Assembly (NCBI GenBank): GCA_000499405.2
Contig: HG738139.1
Coordinates: 9,448,616-9,512,615 of the forward strand
From: Onchocerca volvulus
Taxonomy: Eukaryota > Nematoda > Chromadorea > Rhabditida > Onchocercidae
DNA: 64,000 nucleotides
Reading direction: 5' to 3'
Positions within the stretch are counted from its first letter, which is position 1. Every line of letters begins with the position of its first letter. Shown in pieces: positions 28,901 to 41,800 of this stretch. The translations under genes and the position numbers were made by a program. The notes under the pieces were generated by a model. It was not told the DNA's origin, did not search any database, and saw only the letters and a program-made list of their open reading frames with translations.

Positions 28901-31900
28901 GTCATGAAAATCATTGAAGAGTATCAAATGAGCTTAGCTAGTATACAATCTATCTGTCATAAATGATAAAGCAATCGTAATCATTAATGTTCAGATGATA
29001 AATGACAGCAACTTTTTAGCATTTCTCTTGGAAAAGAAAATTTTGGATAAAGAAAAGGAAAGATCGCTTCTCATATTAGGACAATGGGAAAAGCATTTTT
29101 CTATGAATTTATTATTCTGATATTCTAGCTATCGAGAAGATAATTATGCTAATTGGACAACTTTTTTTCTAGAATTACTTCTTCCATCCTTGCATAGAGA
29201 GGCTTTGATTCTCTAAAAACTGATTTTAGCAGAGGCTTACTCCAAACAAAGATTATGCAATTTTTATGCTTGAATAAATATTCAATAAATGATGCCAAAT
29301 GAAGTAGTAATATTGGAATTGACAAGCTTTGGGATTTCAGATTATTCAATAATTCAAGAAGAATTATATTGTACTTTAAGCTTCATCCTTTTTTGATTTA
29401 TCAAAAATAATTAGAAGCTCAGAGTATTTTAAAAAGAGGACATTTTAGTAGAATATATTGTATGATGCTATGACAGTTGCTGCAACAAATACAAATGTTC
29501 ACGTAAATTATGTGTTATTTGTATTAAAATTAATTCTTGAGATGATCAATGATAAAATGATAAAGATTTAGCTCGATAATGATAAAAAGTCCACAGTTTA
29601 AAGCGATAAGAAGTATTTGGCTTAAAACTGAAACTGTTATCAATAAAGAGAAGAAAAAACGAACCAATCTCAGTGGAGACGAGATCCTGCATGACGGTAA
29701 TAAATGGTTGCAGATTATCCGCGTACTTCTGCAATCAGATTAGTTCATTACTATACATTCGAAAAATGTATATGAAATGAGATGTGATATGATATATGAT
29801 ATGATATCAACGCTTAACAAGTGCTATATTTGTTAAATCTTACAACTAATAATTAATTAATTTACACTGTTAAAGTGAACAGTTACACTAATAATTTCAG
29901 GTAATAGCACTGATAGTGCGGTTGAAACTGCAGAAATGGTATTAGAATGCATTTCAGAGTATTTTACTCAACTTTGAGTTTTTTTACTCAACTTGACTTT
30001 TTTACTCAGCGTTGACAATCAATTTTGATAGTCTCTTATAAAGATTTCAGTCAAATCTCTGACAGGATGAGAGAAACTTTTGGAAGAGAAGCATAAAATG
30101 AATATTTTTCATTTAAAAAAAAAGCTATCAGTTAGAAGTTCAATGATAAAAGATAGCATTTCGCTACTTTTGTATTTAATTTTTTTAAATAACAAAGTGT
30201 GGAATAAATTGAAAAATAGAGAGAGAAATCGAATGATTGGTGGAAAAAGGCTGAGCAAATAAATATAACAAAACGATTCTGCTAGGCATCAATTAGAAGT
30301 AGAGAAATTCGAAATTCCCGGACTGAAAGCACTTTCATGCATTACAAATGAGTTTTGAAGAAAAACAGTGCAAAACATTGTTGTCGTCATTTAATTGATA
30401 TTATAATTTTCTTGAGAATTTCCTCTTCGAAATAAATCGAAAATTACTAAATTTCCAGACAATCTGAATGATTGTGACTTCAAATATGGCATGAGAGGAA
30501 ACTTCTACAAACTACTTCTAAACAGAAATTTTAGAAAAAAGGATTATTTAAATTGATTGCAAAAATGTTTACAATTCAAAAAAAAAAAAAAAAAAAAATT
30601 TCGACAAGAAGTGAAGGGAAGAAAATAAATTGGTAAGAAAATGGGGTAGCTTTGACCAACTTCATGTAAATATTAGTTTTTTTTTTCTGAGCAGAAAGAA
30701 AACTTTTGGCCATTTACATACTTTATATTTGTAGCAAATCAAACAGAAATCTATTATTTGATAAACAATCCTTATAATAAAGCTAATACCACCAATGAGC
30801 ACAGTTCTAATCTAATCTTAGATTTTGGTGATTTATTCTCAGAAGAATAAATATTACTCGTTATCTTTTTATCGCAAGAAATTTCAGTTTTGAATGGAAG
30901 ATTTAAAGCTATCGTAAGTATCATATAATGTATGGATAAAGCTGATAAATAATTATTATTTTTGAAGTAAGCACAAATCATTCTATCACAAATTATTCAT
31001 TAATCAATTAACTATCATTAATCTTGTTGTATTCATTGTTCGTAAAAAAAATTCCAAATTTTTGTAAATATTTTCTCTTTTAACAGCTCTCTCATTTCTT
31101 TTAATTCATTCATACCAAAATTTAGTAGTAGTACATTTAATATTGATCATGCATTAGTCAAAAGCACTTCAGAGAGATGGAATAAATTATGTAAATTGAA
31201 CCAAAATATTCAATATATCATCTCTTCATATATACCCCTTTCAAAATATTCCATATATATCCTCTTTATGTATAGATTTTTCAGTAATTTCCATAACATA
31301 ACAAGTTGAATGATGTTCATTCATCGATTGATTAGAATTCTTATAAAATTCGAATAAAACCAGAATCCAAAATTGGAATCCTTTCGACGAAGTTGAATTT
31401 TTCCCTTCGATTTTAAACTTATTTTCAGAAAATCTGCTTTTTTTTTTCTTTTTTTTTACTTTTTTAAGTGAATGAACAGGAGCAAGAAAGAGGGAGAGAA
31501 AGGATGCTCAGGAAGAAAGGAATTTCACAAGTTGAGAGGTCATTTAAAATACGACTGCACAACCGTAAAATTACTAAAATACTTTTTATTCATTTCCAAA
31601 CTTTTTTTTTATTCTTTAGTTTTTTTGATATTCGCTGTGACATCAAAAATAACCTATTAAGAACAAATTTCAACTAAAAATTTCGTCCATTCAGTTACTG
31701 AATTCTTTTACGATCATCACCGACAAGAAGCATTCCCAGTGGGGACAGACAAAGAAAGAAGCAATTTTTAGCTGAAGTCAAGTGCTTGCCGTTCGAATCA
31801 TTCTCTAAAGATGCCTAATGAGCAATTAAAATTAATTAGCCATTGCTAGAATTGATGGTAAAATAAATAAATGAGACACAAACATTATAAACAGCGACAA

Positions 31901-34900
31901 AATGGCTTTGATTGATGGTGACAATTTCAGCGGAACGAATAACACGTGCTGAGCAGGAATGTCGTGAAATTGATAATTCGCCAAATAGAGAAACTGGTTG
32001 TAGAGTTTCGATTATAAGCTCATCCTGGAAACAATGATAGCATCAAGCTTTTCTTTTGCTTGTATTTTTTTCCACATATTTTATTTTCAATAATTTGCTT
32101 GAAAGAATTCAAATAATTCCCGTGAGATCAGCACACCATGAACTTCGGCATCATATTTAGAATCTAAACCATCGGATGGAAATATATAGGTCTCAGGAGA
32201 GAATGACAAACAGAAAATGACCAAAGGACTTTACCGATTATTGACCTTAATGAAATGAAATCTGATTTTTTGTTAGAAATCGTTATTTATTCAATAATTA
32301 AAGGGGGATCCCCGCAATTTCCTGTTCACTATGACATTATATGGGAGATGGCAAAGATTACTGAAATAAATTCTGAAACTTTGTTTACATTGTGAGGATT
32401 AAAATTATGTAAGAATAGAAAAGAAGATAGAACCAACTATTTCGTACTAAATTTAAGAGTATAATAAAGTCAATGAATAAATGAAGCCCAAGGTTGCGAG
32501 TGGATGAAAGCCAAGCCAAGTGGCATTATAGGCTCCCTTCAGCCATTGACTCTTGACCGTGTCCAGCATGCAATAGTCATCATGGGAATATGGGAAATTT
32601 GGAAAAAATCAAATATGCAACTGTTCTACCAATTGATCATTTATGATCCATTTTCATTATGTTAGGCATAGAGGTTCAAAGTTCAAAGTTCGCTAGAGAG
32701 GTTGAAGAATGCAGGGATATAAAGAATCTCAGACAGCATTCTCAACCGAGTCTACCCATAACTAATCTTAAAATTATTGAGACTCAAAATAGCGGTATTT
32801 CAATTATTTAAGAATTCACTCACGCAATTTATGCAAAAATTAGGTGAAATGATTCAAAATCATTTCAAATATTTATTTTCCAGTCCCGCATTGTAAACTT
32901 TTTTCGCAGCATATTTGAATGTTTATTCCAGATAAATTATAAGAAATAAAATGTCGTTCTGATGGTTTCATTCCAGAAGATCAGAAGGCAAGCTAAAGAA
33001 TGTTATGAGAAAATTAAAACAGGTTACAAACATTTATTATTTCTATCGCGTAACGTGATATGAATTCATCCCTTTTTTTTTATTCTTTGCATCATTTACA
33101 ACGTATTTTGAAAAATTAAAAAAAATTTTTTCGACTAAAAATGAGAAAAACCGTTTATGATTGACCATGCCCTGTCTTACGATATATCACACAAATATTT
33201 CATATTTCCGGCTCAGTTGTATCTAATTTAGGAAGTGAAAAGATAAATTCCTCTTATTAATAGTATCCAAATTTCTCTCTCAGTTCTATTTACTGACACG
33301 ATGGAATTTTGAGTGACAAATTTTTCGTTCATCATCAATCATTTAAATCATGCAAACATACATTTCATAAATACAACATGCCTAGGAATTTCTTAGAAAT
33401 TTCCTTTTCAAAAAATTTTATTTTTAAAAAAGAGGATTGAGAAAAAAAGCTAACTTTGGCCGTGGAGAGGAAAAGTTGGATTTCACCGGATAGTAGCAAA
33501 TACCAGTAAAAGATTTGATCGCCAGTTTGGAATACTGCAAAAATGGAAGAGAAAAGCATTTTGAATAATTTAACTAAAAAAAAAAATTAATAAAAAACTC
33601 AATTTTCATGTTCTCATTCTTAACCAGGTGATCCTCTTATGATAGTTTTATTGATTTCTCGAAGTAAAAAAAGGAGAAATATTTGGAAAGAATTAAGATG
33701 TTTACAATCTCTAAGATTTTTTGATATGAATGAATGAATTTCTTTGCTAGATTTTAATTTTAATTCACTAGTAGACTGTTTTTATCATAAGCAATGTAGC
33801 CTTCTTCATGTCTATGATATTTTTCAACTACTTTTCAAAATTTAAATTTAATGGAATTTATTTGAGCCGATTTAAATTCATATCATCGTTCATTTTTATT
33901 TATCCTTTAAATTTCATTCAGTAATGATAACTTTGAAAACCATAATAACTCATTTCTTTCATTCGACAAAATCTAATATTAACAGAAACAAATTATAAAA
34001 TATATTAAGATTAGAATAAGCAATTTTCTTACGCAATTTCAAAATAAAATTTCTTATTTGACAAACTCTAACAAAATATGTAAAAAGCATGAAGTTCAAA
34101 TTAAACAAATGCACTGTATTCACTCGATTCTATTTCTGAAAAGATTGAGGAATGATATTTTTGAAAAAACATTTAAATTTTTTTTTTTTTTTTAGAAATG
34201 AAATTTAATCCGGATGGGAAAAAAAGTTTTCATGCAGCTTGCGTCATTTATTTGATAAATCATTTTAAAAAGTCAGAAAAATTTTTTAATTATATTTTTC
34301 AATTTCTAACTAAAAAAACTATCACTTTTGATTTGGGAAAGTAATTTTTTGATGATTTTATTAGCTTTTGAATTGGAAATTTTCTTTACTCATTTTCCTA
34401 ATGAAAAATGAAGTTTGAAAAAAGATATTGGTGAACAGAATAGCTTTTTTGCTTTGCTTTTTAAAAAATTGTATGAATTTGATAACTTTTCTGAAAACTT
34501 ATCCTATTTAGTTATGTAAAAAAATGGAAAATTTTTCTCTTTAAAGTGAGAATTTTCTGTGCAGATTTTCAAATTTTTCTTAATAAAACGAAAAGATGTC
34601 AAAAAATTTCATGAGACTATAAGTTATATGAAGATTATTGTGTATAAAGAAGAGAATCAATGAAGACGAAGGAAAGATTAAAATTAAAAAGATTGGTTTG
34701 GAAAAATATATAAGTATTCTCTTATGCATCACTTTAAATCCATTTTCCATCATTAATTTTGAATGTCTTCAGTCCTGGACTTCATTAAATTTATTGATAA
34801 TAAATTATGCAATTGACAGCTCTTTGTTTTTCTTTCAAATTTACATAATATTTGTGCATATGCAAAATACATTTGTGATAAGAAGTAAAATCATTCAGCG

Positions 34901-35669
34901 ATATCGTAGATCTAGAATCAATAATGAAATCAATAAAACGTGATCATGTGATAATTTTAATGCTAGAATTCAGTATGACTATTGAGCAGTTGAACTTATC
35001 AATTAGTGATAGCTGCGATCAAAAAAGGAAAGAGCTGAATGTAGTAGTTTCATCGGTATTGTACCTAGATTTTTCTTGATATTGGATTAGCTATTGATAA
35101 CAATTTATCAGGTCTTTCGATGGCTGTTGCATTAAATATGATAGCAATATTCGCTCTTATCATTGGAATAGCGTTGGATCGGCTGTTTCTTTTTTGTTAC
35201 CAATAAAATATTGTAAAACTCAACTCATCTATCATTTATCAACATTTGCAGATTACGCTGCTAATTGATTCAAAGTTTTTTTTACTATTTTTGAAGATCT
35301 TTCATATATAGTTGGTAAAATTTCAGTAAATAAATGAACATGATTAGTAATAATCATTTAATAATTAATATTATCAATGTCTGACTATTACAATAGTAAT
35401 AATCATTGGTAAGATTTGCTTCATCAATTAAAAATGCAGCGAAAGTATTGCGCCAAAAAAATTGTGTGAAATATCGGACAAAGTAAATAATTAATTTTTT
35501 GATTTTAAAATTTTAGAATTAGAACTAAAGTGTATAAATTATTACATAAAACTCCGTTGGCAATTTGCTTAGGATTGCAATCGCTGTCGCTGAGAATGGT
35601 GAAAAATAGTGCATCAGAGAGTTGTTTGAAATGGCTTTGTCGTTGAATACGGGTAACAAGACGATCCAT
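13905..35669 (-). CDS. EPAC (RAPGEF4-type cAMP-activated Rap guanine nucleotide exchange factor)
   Basis: Twenty-four exons, all phases agreeing, encode about 1051 residues: 35546-35669, 33455-33534, 31884-32024, 29665-29728, 27618-27781, 27199-27297, 26057-26210, 25404-25482, 24932-25060, 24506-24728, 23129-23265, 19415-19609, 18332-18518, 17909-18052, 17422-17617, 17099-17257, 16592-16689, 16239-16385, 15945-16108, 15572-15662, 15182-15385, 14436-14484, 14136-14181, 13905-13986. Domains: cyclic-nucleotide domain A (1-125; [15 protein letters not shown] at 82-96), DEP (200-300; GTEMVDWL), cyclic-nucleotide domain B (350-475; [15 protein letters not shown] at 431-445), REM (525-640), RA-like (700-800) and CDC25 exchange domain (805-1051; [48 protein letters not shown]). 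cAMP binding to domain B releases autoinhibition so that Rap is loaded with GTP. Two cAMP domains and the Lys in FGKLA match vertebrate EPAC2. Confidence 0.93.
19743..20225. promoter_or_regulatory. Cluster of GATA-type sites in EPAC intron
   Basis: Ten WGATAR matches on either strand lie at 19743, 19773, 19806, 19884, 19899, 19986, 20024, 20129, 20134 and 20220, all in the 3.5 kb intron between EPAC exons 12 and 11. My rough expectation for DNA of this composition is two to three. Nematode GATA factors act in gut and epidermis, so an enhancer is possible but unproven. Confidence 0.35.
20890..20897. promoter_or_regulatory. Perfect CRE palindrome TGACGTCA in EPAC intron
   Basis: The full eight-base cAMP response element consensus lies in the same intron as the GATA cluster, about 0.7 kb from it. 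It is the binding sequence of CREB-type bZIP proteins. A single match can arise by chance, though CG-containing words are scarce here. Confidence 0.3.
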
Positions 35670-35670
35670 A

Positions 35671-35682
35671 CTAAAGTTAAAT
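35671..35682 (-). promoter_or_regulatory. Acceptor one base before the EPAC start codon
   Basis: On the minus strand TTTAACTTTAG is followed by one base and the ATG at 35669. This can be a spliced-leader acceptor or the end of an intron after an unseen upstream exon. In vertebrate EPAC2 the homologous position lies some tens of residues inside the protein, so a further 5' exon cannot be excluded. Confidence 0.45.
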
Positions 35683-37486
35683 TTATCAATGGATTTTTAA
35701 GTTTCAAAAAAATTGTCAACGAATTTGAAAATTTATGAAATTTTTGGTAAATAAGAAAGACGATATTAGTCTCAAGACTGTTAAAACTAGAAATCTTGAA
35801 GTAATTGGATTATAACCAAGTGGAATGTGGCCTCTTCAAGTGTGTACTACTTACACTTTTTTTGTCTTTCTTTGCTGCTAAATTAAATTTAAAGAAGATC
35901 TATGTAATGGACCTTAGGCCTGAATTCTTTTCTGGTTCTCACAGGACAGAACTCTTTGATACTATTTTAATTTCCTTTCTATTTACTATCGCCAACTTTG
36001 TTTTTCAATATCTCCTAAAACTATTTCATAGTGCATTAACATAGCCAATATATTTCAGATAAATGTCAAAGCTTAAGATTAAGACAAGCTAAAAGAATTT
36101 GATGAATTTCAAAAGCAAGAAGGCAATAAATCTTCCGAATTCCAACGAGTTCTTTATCACCTAGATAAACATTATTAGGAAAAAAAAAAGCCGTCAGTAC
36201 AATTTTGAATAAGCTATACGATAAATGCCCGTACCACTTAACTTTACCATAACTCTAGCCAAACTTATACTAACATTGCTCATCTTTCAAGAACTTCCGA
36301 TAATAGGGGTTTATTCGAAATAATTGTTTGTTTTTCAAGCCCATAGATATTATTTACGTCATAAAGTTTTTTATAAGATTTAAAATTTTTTCAACAAACT
36401 CCTCTTCTGAATACTTCAAAACTTTCAATAGCTACTGAAAAGATATGACGCACAAAAACTTGAAAAATCAATCAATGATTTTCTGAAAACACATTAACAT
36501 ATTACTGTAATCGATGCAACTTCCTGGCTTGAATTATCATATTTACCAAAAAAAAATAACCTTAAGCATAGTTCTTTTTTTTTGGAAAACCTGCTACTAT
36601 CTATGTAATTTCGATTATTTGATTGTTTTCTTCTTCCTGAGAGCAAACAGAAGCATCGGAGAGAGAAGATCGATGAGCGAAGAATATGCTGCAATTGAGA
36701 GTAGATTTATTTCATTGCTTGACTCATTTCATCTAAATCAAAAATCATCCTCTATGACAGACAGTCAAAATTATTGGAATACATATCGATTGATAGGACA
36801 ATAAAGATCAATTATGAATGTCTTCGAGACGATAGAGATAATTAGTAGCAAAATTGAACAAGAACTACTTTAACGGAAAAGAATAAGTATCATATATTCA
36901 GATAAATGATGCCCGATTGCACTCTAAAATCAATTATTTATTATTAATTTTATTGAAATGTTCTTAATAGTGCTTTGCTATCATCCATCGTTCACTTGCT
37001 TGTTTGTTTGATTTCAAATATGAATTTAATTTTTTTAAATGATTCCAAAGAAATATAAATATTTCAAAATCCTTTTGCAAAGCAGCAATAGATGGATAAA
37101 ATTCATCAAAATAATAATTGAATCTCTTTTTTTGTGTAAAACTTAAGAAAAGCGATTTGAAGTTGGACAAAAACAACAACAATAATAATCGAAATTAATT
37201 ATTGTCAAAGAAATGAAAGTTTTGAAACGAAATTTATGGAAGGATTGGTCAATTTTTGTGAAAGCATATTTTTCAACTAGCAATGACAATTGTTTTCCGT
37301 TGGGAATACACATTTCAACAATCTCTTCCTCGACAAAAGAATGATTTCATTAGTTTTATTAGAATTTTATCCAAAGTCCATATTTCCTGTAAGATAAAAG
37401 TCAAAAACAGATCAAAGATTTGCAGTTTATCGCAACATCCGGAGAGTAATTAATCAAAATCATTGCTTCCAGACAAACAAAAACAA

Positions 37487-37512
37487 ATGTCAATATTAAC
37501 TAATATTGACAT
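37487..37512. repeat. Perfect 12-bp-arm inverted repeat with 2-base centre
   Basis: ATGTCAATATTA at 37487-37498 and its exact reverse complement at 37501-37512 flank the bases AC. As DNA it could be a symmetric protein site or extrude as a hairpin. It lies 1.8 kb upstream of the EPAC start. Confidence 0.8.
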
Positions 37513-38790
37513 ATTGCAGATGTCTACAAAGTCTTAAAAAATATTTCAAAAATCATGAAAGAGATAAAGAGCAATAAAAGAAAAACCAATATTTTATATC
37601 ATAATACTAATCTCTTTTTTTTTTTTTTTAATCGATAACTGTAATGAAGAATTTCAAGAAGCAAGCTTCCTTAAATCTAAATTGACATTCTCAAATTTCG
37701 GAAATTAAATCCAAGAAATTTTTGAAAATGCAAACTAAAAAATTGTTCAATGCATTTTCAAATTAAATTTATAATTCTCAGGAAAACATTTTCACAGACA
37801 GGTTTTTTTTTCTTTGTAGCAAATAAACTATCAATATATCTTTAGTTAATTATATTGATAATAATATTGATATATGAAGCAAAGAATTGCAGGTAACAAT
37901 TTGCGTTCTTCTTGTAAAAGATGGAAAATTTTTTCATCTTCTAAAAATTTTTCACCTTTTACCTAGAGGTGAGAAGTTTTTAGAAAATGAGGAAACTTTT
38001 CACCTTTTATTAAGAAAAACGTTTATTTCTAAAATCGTAAAAATAGGAAAAAGATAATTTGATATGTTTGTGGAGATGTAAAAGCAAATAGAAGACAAGT
38101 AAACTTGGCTATACTGATCTAGACCTAATGATAAATGGCCAGAATAAATTCATAGAGAAGTAGATCGCGTTCTTTCTAAAATCGTTTTATTTATTATGTC
38201 TGGTACAGATAAATAGAAATTTCAAGTTTATCCTTTTGTTAGTCATTTTATTCAGTAAGATATTTATTAAGTTTGATGCTGCCCAGACGTGACCCATATG
38301 TGACCTGGTCAGAGTTCCTGGATTAGGAATAGAGGCAGGTGTTTCCATTATTATAAAATTTTTTGCATACAATATGGTAAATTAGCTCACTATTTGTTTA
38401 GCATTTATGTTAGCTTAGCTGAGAAGCTGATTGCAGTGATAGGCGATGATAAAGCAAATAGTTAAGCACATTTTAATTAATCATAAATCATTCGCACGTA
38501 TAAATTACAATCAACTGTATTAAAACTGTTTCAGTTTACTGTAATTCACTTCACAACATAAAAGTAAGCAGGTAGATAAGCAGGAAAATGAAATTGTATC
38601 AATAAAGTTAAGTTCGTAATTGAGTAAGAATTTCAAAAAAAAGGCTGTAATGTGAGTGTATTCGTTGGAGAAAGCAATAAAAAAAGGCCAAGAAGATCAC
38701 TGGAATGGATGTTAGCGTGCAAAACAATCTAAATATTGTTATAAACAACTATGGAACAGCCCATATGTAAATCCATTAACTAAATTAAAC

Positions 38791-38834
38791 GACGTGAAAT
38801 CACGCAAGATCACGTCATGAACCGACGTGACGTC
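38791..38834. promoter_or_regulatory. Alternating GACGTGA / TCACGTC sites upstream of EPAC
   Basis: GACGTGA occurs at 38791-38797, its reverse complement TCACGTC at 38810-38816, and GACGTGA again at 38824-38830, running on into GACGTC. The result is four ACGT cores in 44 bases of otherwise AT-rich DNA. ACGT cores are bound by bZIP (CREB/ATF) and some bHLH factors. The cluster is 3.1 kb upstream of the EPAC start. Confidence 0.4.
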
Positions 38835-41800
38835 TTCTTAGATAAATAAGGATGAACCAGGACTTCTACCGTAGCAACATTTATCATCGGCTACTGATAA
38901 TTTAGATAACAAAGAAATATCAAGCATTGATACCGCATTACATAGATTGATGATGGCACACACATACATGCATGTGTATATGTGTGCGTGTCTGTATATG
39001 TTGGGGCTATGCAGACCCTATACCTATAGGGCTTGGCTTAGTTTGGCCTAGTCTGATTTTGCAGTTAGTGTGAGGTTTTTCAAGAGTGAGAAATGGCCAA
39101 CAATAAAGGCATAGTTCTAAGAGAAAGAAGCAATACTTAATGAAAAGGAATGGAATGAAAAAATGCAAGCTTTTGAAGAGGAAAGAAAAAAGGCGAGACA
39201 AACATGTCCAAGGCTAATTTTTCTCCTGCAATTTTAGTCTACCTAGCCTGAGAAAAGAGTAATTAGACGTTCGAGTGACTTTTTTTGATTACCGTGATGA
39301 ACAAATCTCGAAACGGGAAAGTGTGAAAGTAGAAAGGAATTTCTGACATTCATTTTACCCAAAACATCTTTTATAGAACTTTTCCCCATTGCCTAAAATA
39401 AGTTAGAATACAAAATTTCCATTTAAAGCAATACTATTTTCAACAATTGAAATTACAGTATCAACTGTTCTCTTCAAATTATTGTTATAAAGAATAAGAA
39501 GAATTAGTCATCCATACTTGTAGTCTGTATAATGGAATCAAGATTTTGGGTTATATTGAAGATTGCATCAGAAAAATTGTTATTCATTAAATTAACGTGA
39601 AGAAAATTAAGCTTTATCTCGTAAGATTCAAAAATAAAACTCGAAAGATAATTTAGAATCTGAAATGATAAGTAGTATTTCAAAATTATCTTAAATCCAT
39701 GCTACAAACTGAATTGTCTAAATAACAAAACAGAAGTACTCTTCAGCTAGCAATTAAATCAATTTCTTGAGTATTCGAATTCTACTACACATTCATCCTA
39801 TCGCAATTGCTTTTATCTACTAGAACGGTTTTTCGTGAATTGGTAAAGTTTGGGAAAATTTTTATATTTATAATTCTATAATTACAATTCTATATTTCTG
39901 TATCAAATATTTTTATGATTTTATACTAAATATTTTTTCTCATAATTTTGTATTAAATATTCGTGAAAGTTTAAATTCCAGGTAAGTGATTCGAAGAAAT
40001 AGCTGAAAATTGCCAACAATAGTTCATTTTCCGGCCATTGGTGCCTGAATATTTCATCAGTGACAAATCATCCAGTAGTATGACAAAATTGTGACAAAAT
40101 ATTTTAACTTGTCAAATATTTTCAAAAATGGAATATTAATCAATGATGACAGATAACACTTTGATGTTTCGCTTCAACAATCCGTCATCGTTGAGCAAAT
40201 TTTTGTTTTAACTTAATGCAACTTTCATTTTTTTTCAATTATAACTTCATAATTCATGCAAAAAAAAAAAAATTGGCAAATTTCAACGCATTTATTGCAT
40301 ATTTTTCTGTATATCTCAACATTTAAAGAATTAAGAAAATCAAAATTCAGGCATTTTTTATGTGAATATACAATAGGCGCATTTTCAAGTTCATTTTGAG
40401 TATATTCATCCCAGTTTATTCTGAAATTAAAAATTAGCGCATCTCTTATAAAAAGATTTTTCAAATTAATAATATCAGAAATTTGCAGCAAATTATTTGC
40501 AATAATCTTTTGCTGTTAACTTTGCAAATGTAAACACATTTTTGGTATGAAAACTGCACAAAAACCAACCACTTCCTTTCACTGTTCCGTACAATTTTCT
40601 CCTTTTCAGAAATGTTTTCTTCTTTTTTACTTTTTTTCACAAACCAAAGAATACAATTTGATAATGCTATAATGAGATTGGTTGTCTACCTATGTTCTAT
40701 ATAAATACATGCATATATATGACTTTTTTCTTGATAATTGGCTATAAAATTAGTTTTTCTAATTTTAGTCTCAGTTTGTTGAGTCATACTCTTTGCTCAT
40801 TCCTCAGATTAAGATTCATATCGTGCCAGATGAAGATAATGCTTGAAATTTTCTCTTGCCTTGATTCCTTCAATTTCAAATATGCACATACATGAAATCT
40901 CTCCTTTAAATCAAATTTTGACTTCGAATTTACATCCTTCTTTTTTTTTTTCATTCATCTCTGAATTTTCCTCCATAAGTTGAACTTTACATCACATTCA
41001 GTGAAAACATATTATTTTCTTTTTTTCAGTATTTAAAGAGAGATTGAAGACGACAATTCTATAATAAATATCTATTCTTGACAGTGGAATTTAATTTATA
41101 TAAATAATTTGGAAAGCAATAGGAGGAATACATCCATCCATCCATCCATTTATCTCTCCTTGCAGAAAATATTTAAAATTATTGATTGAAGTGGAAAGTC
41201 ACATTTGTGCTCGAAATTGATGCTTGCTCTCACCTTAATGGATTGAAATTCTTGATCGATGAATCATCATCATGTAAATGCCATCTACACTTTATGGCTC
41301 ATTCGTATATTTTTAATACTTTTCACCCAAACTGACAAATCAAAGGACAAATGAACAAAGGAAGGAATAAGACAGACATTTCAAATATTGATTGCTTTTT
41401 CAAAAAAGAGAAATGATGGAAAAACATTAGTACGAATGGCTACTTTTTTTCTGGTTCCGAACGATGAAAAGGTTAGAAGGATTGCTTCCGAACTGATTTT
41501 TAAGGTATGAGTTGTGTGAAAATTGAGGGAAAGAGAGCGGAAAAGATTTTATATACTTTTGAAGTGCCGATTTCGCGAATCTTAATTATTATAAATATTA
41601 TTGCTATCAATAAATTCCTGAAAAGGATAACTGGAAATGAGATATTGAAAGAAAGAAGGGAATGAATTGCAGAATTCACTCGAAGTTCGACAAATTTTCC
41701 TCATTAACAACCAATACTTAAATGAATTTAGAAAACATCTCGTTGAATCGATCCAAACAGAGCCAGTAATTATATTTTTATTCTTTACTTTCTTTTCAAT

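Noticed and set aside
31780..31810. GTTCGAATC-like box suggesting a tRNA T-loop
   Set aside because: No matching acceptor stem, D-loop or anticodon arm around it.
36674..36804. Small ORF (MSEEYAAIESRFISLLDS...) upstream of EPAC
   Set aside because: Peptide-like, but no splice context, no family match, and opposite strand to EPAC; probably chance.
40225..40491. Minus-strand exon-like frame first considered as the start of EPAC domain A
   Set aside because: Its donors do not give the phase needed for the exon at 33534, and the exon at 35546-35669 fits phase and sequence far better.
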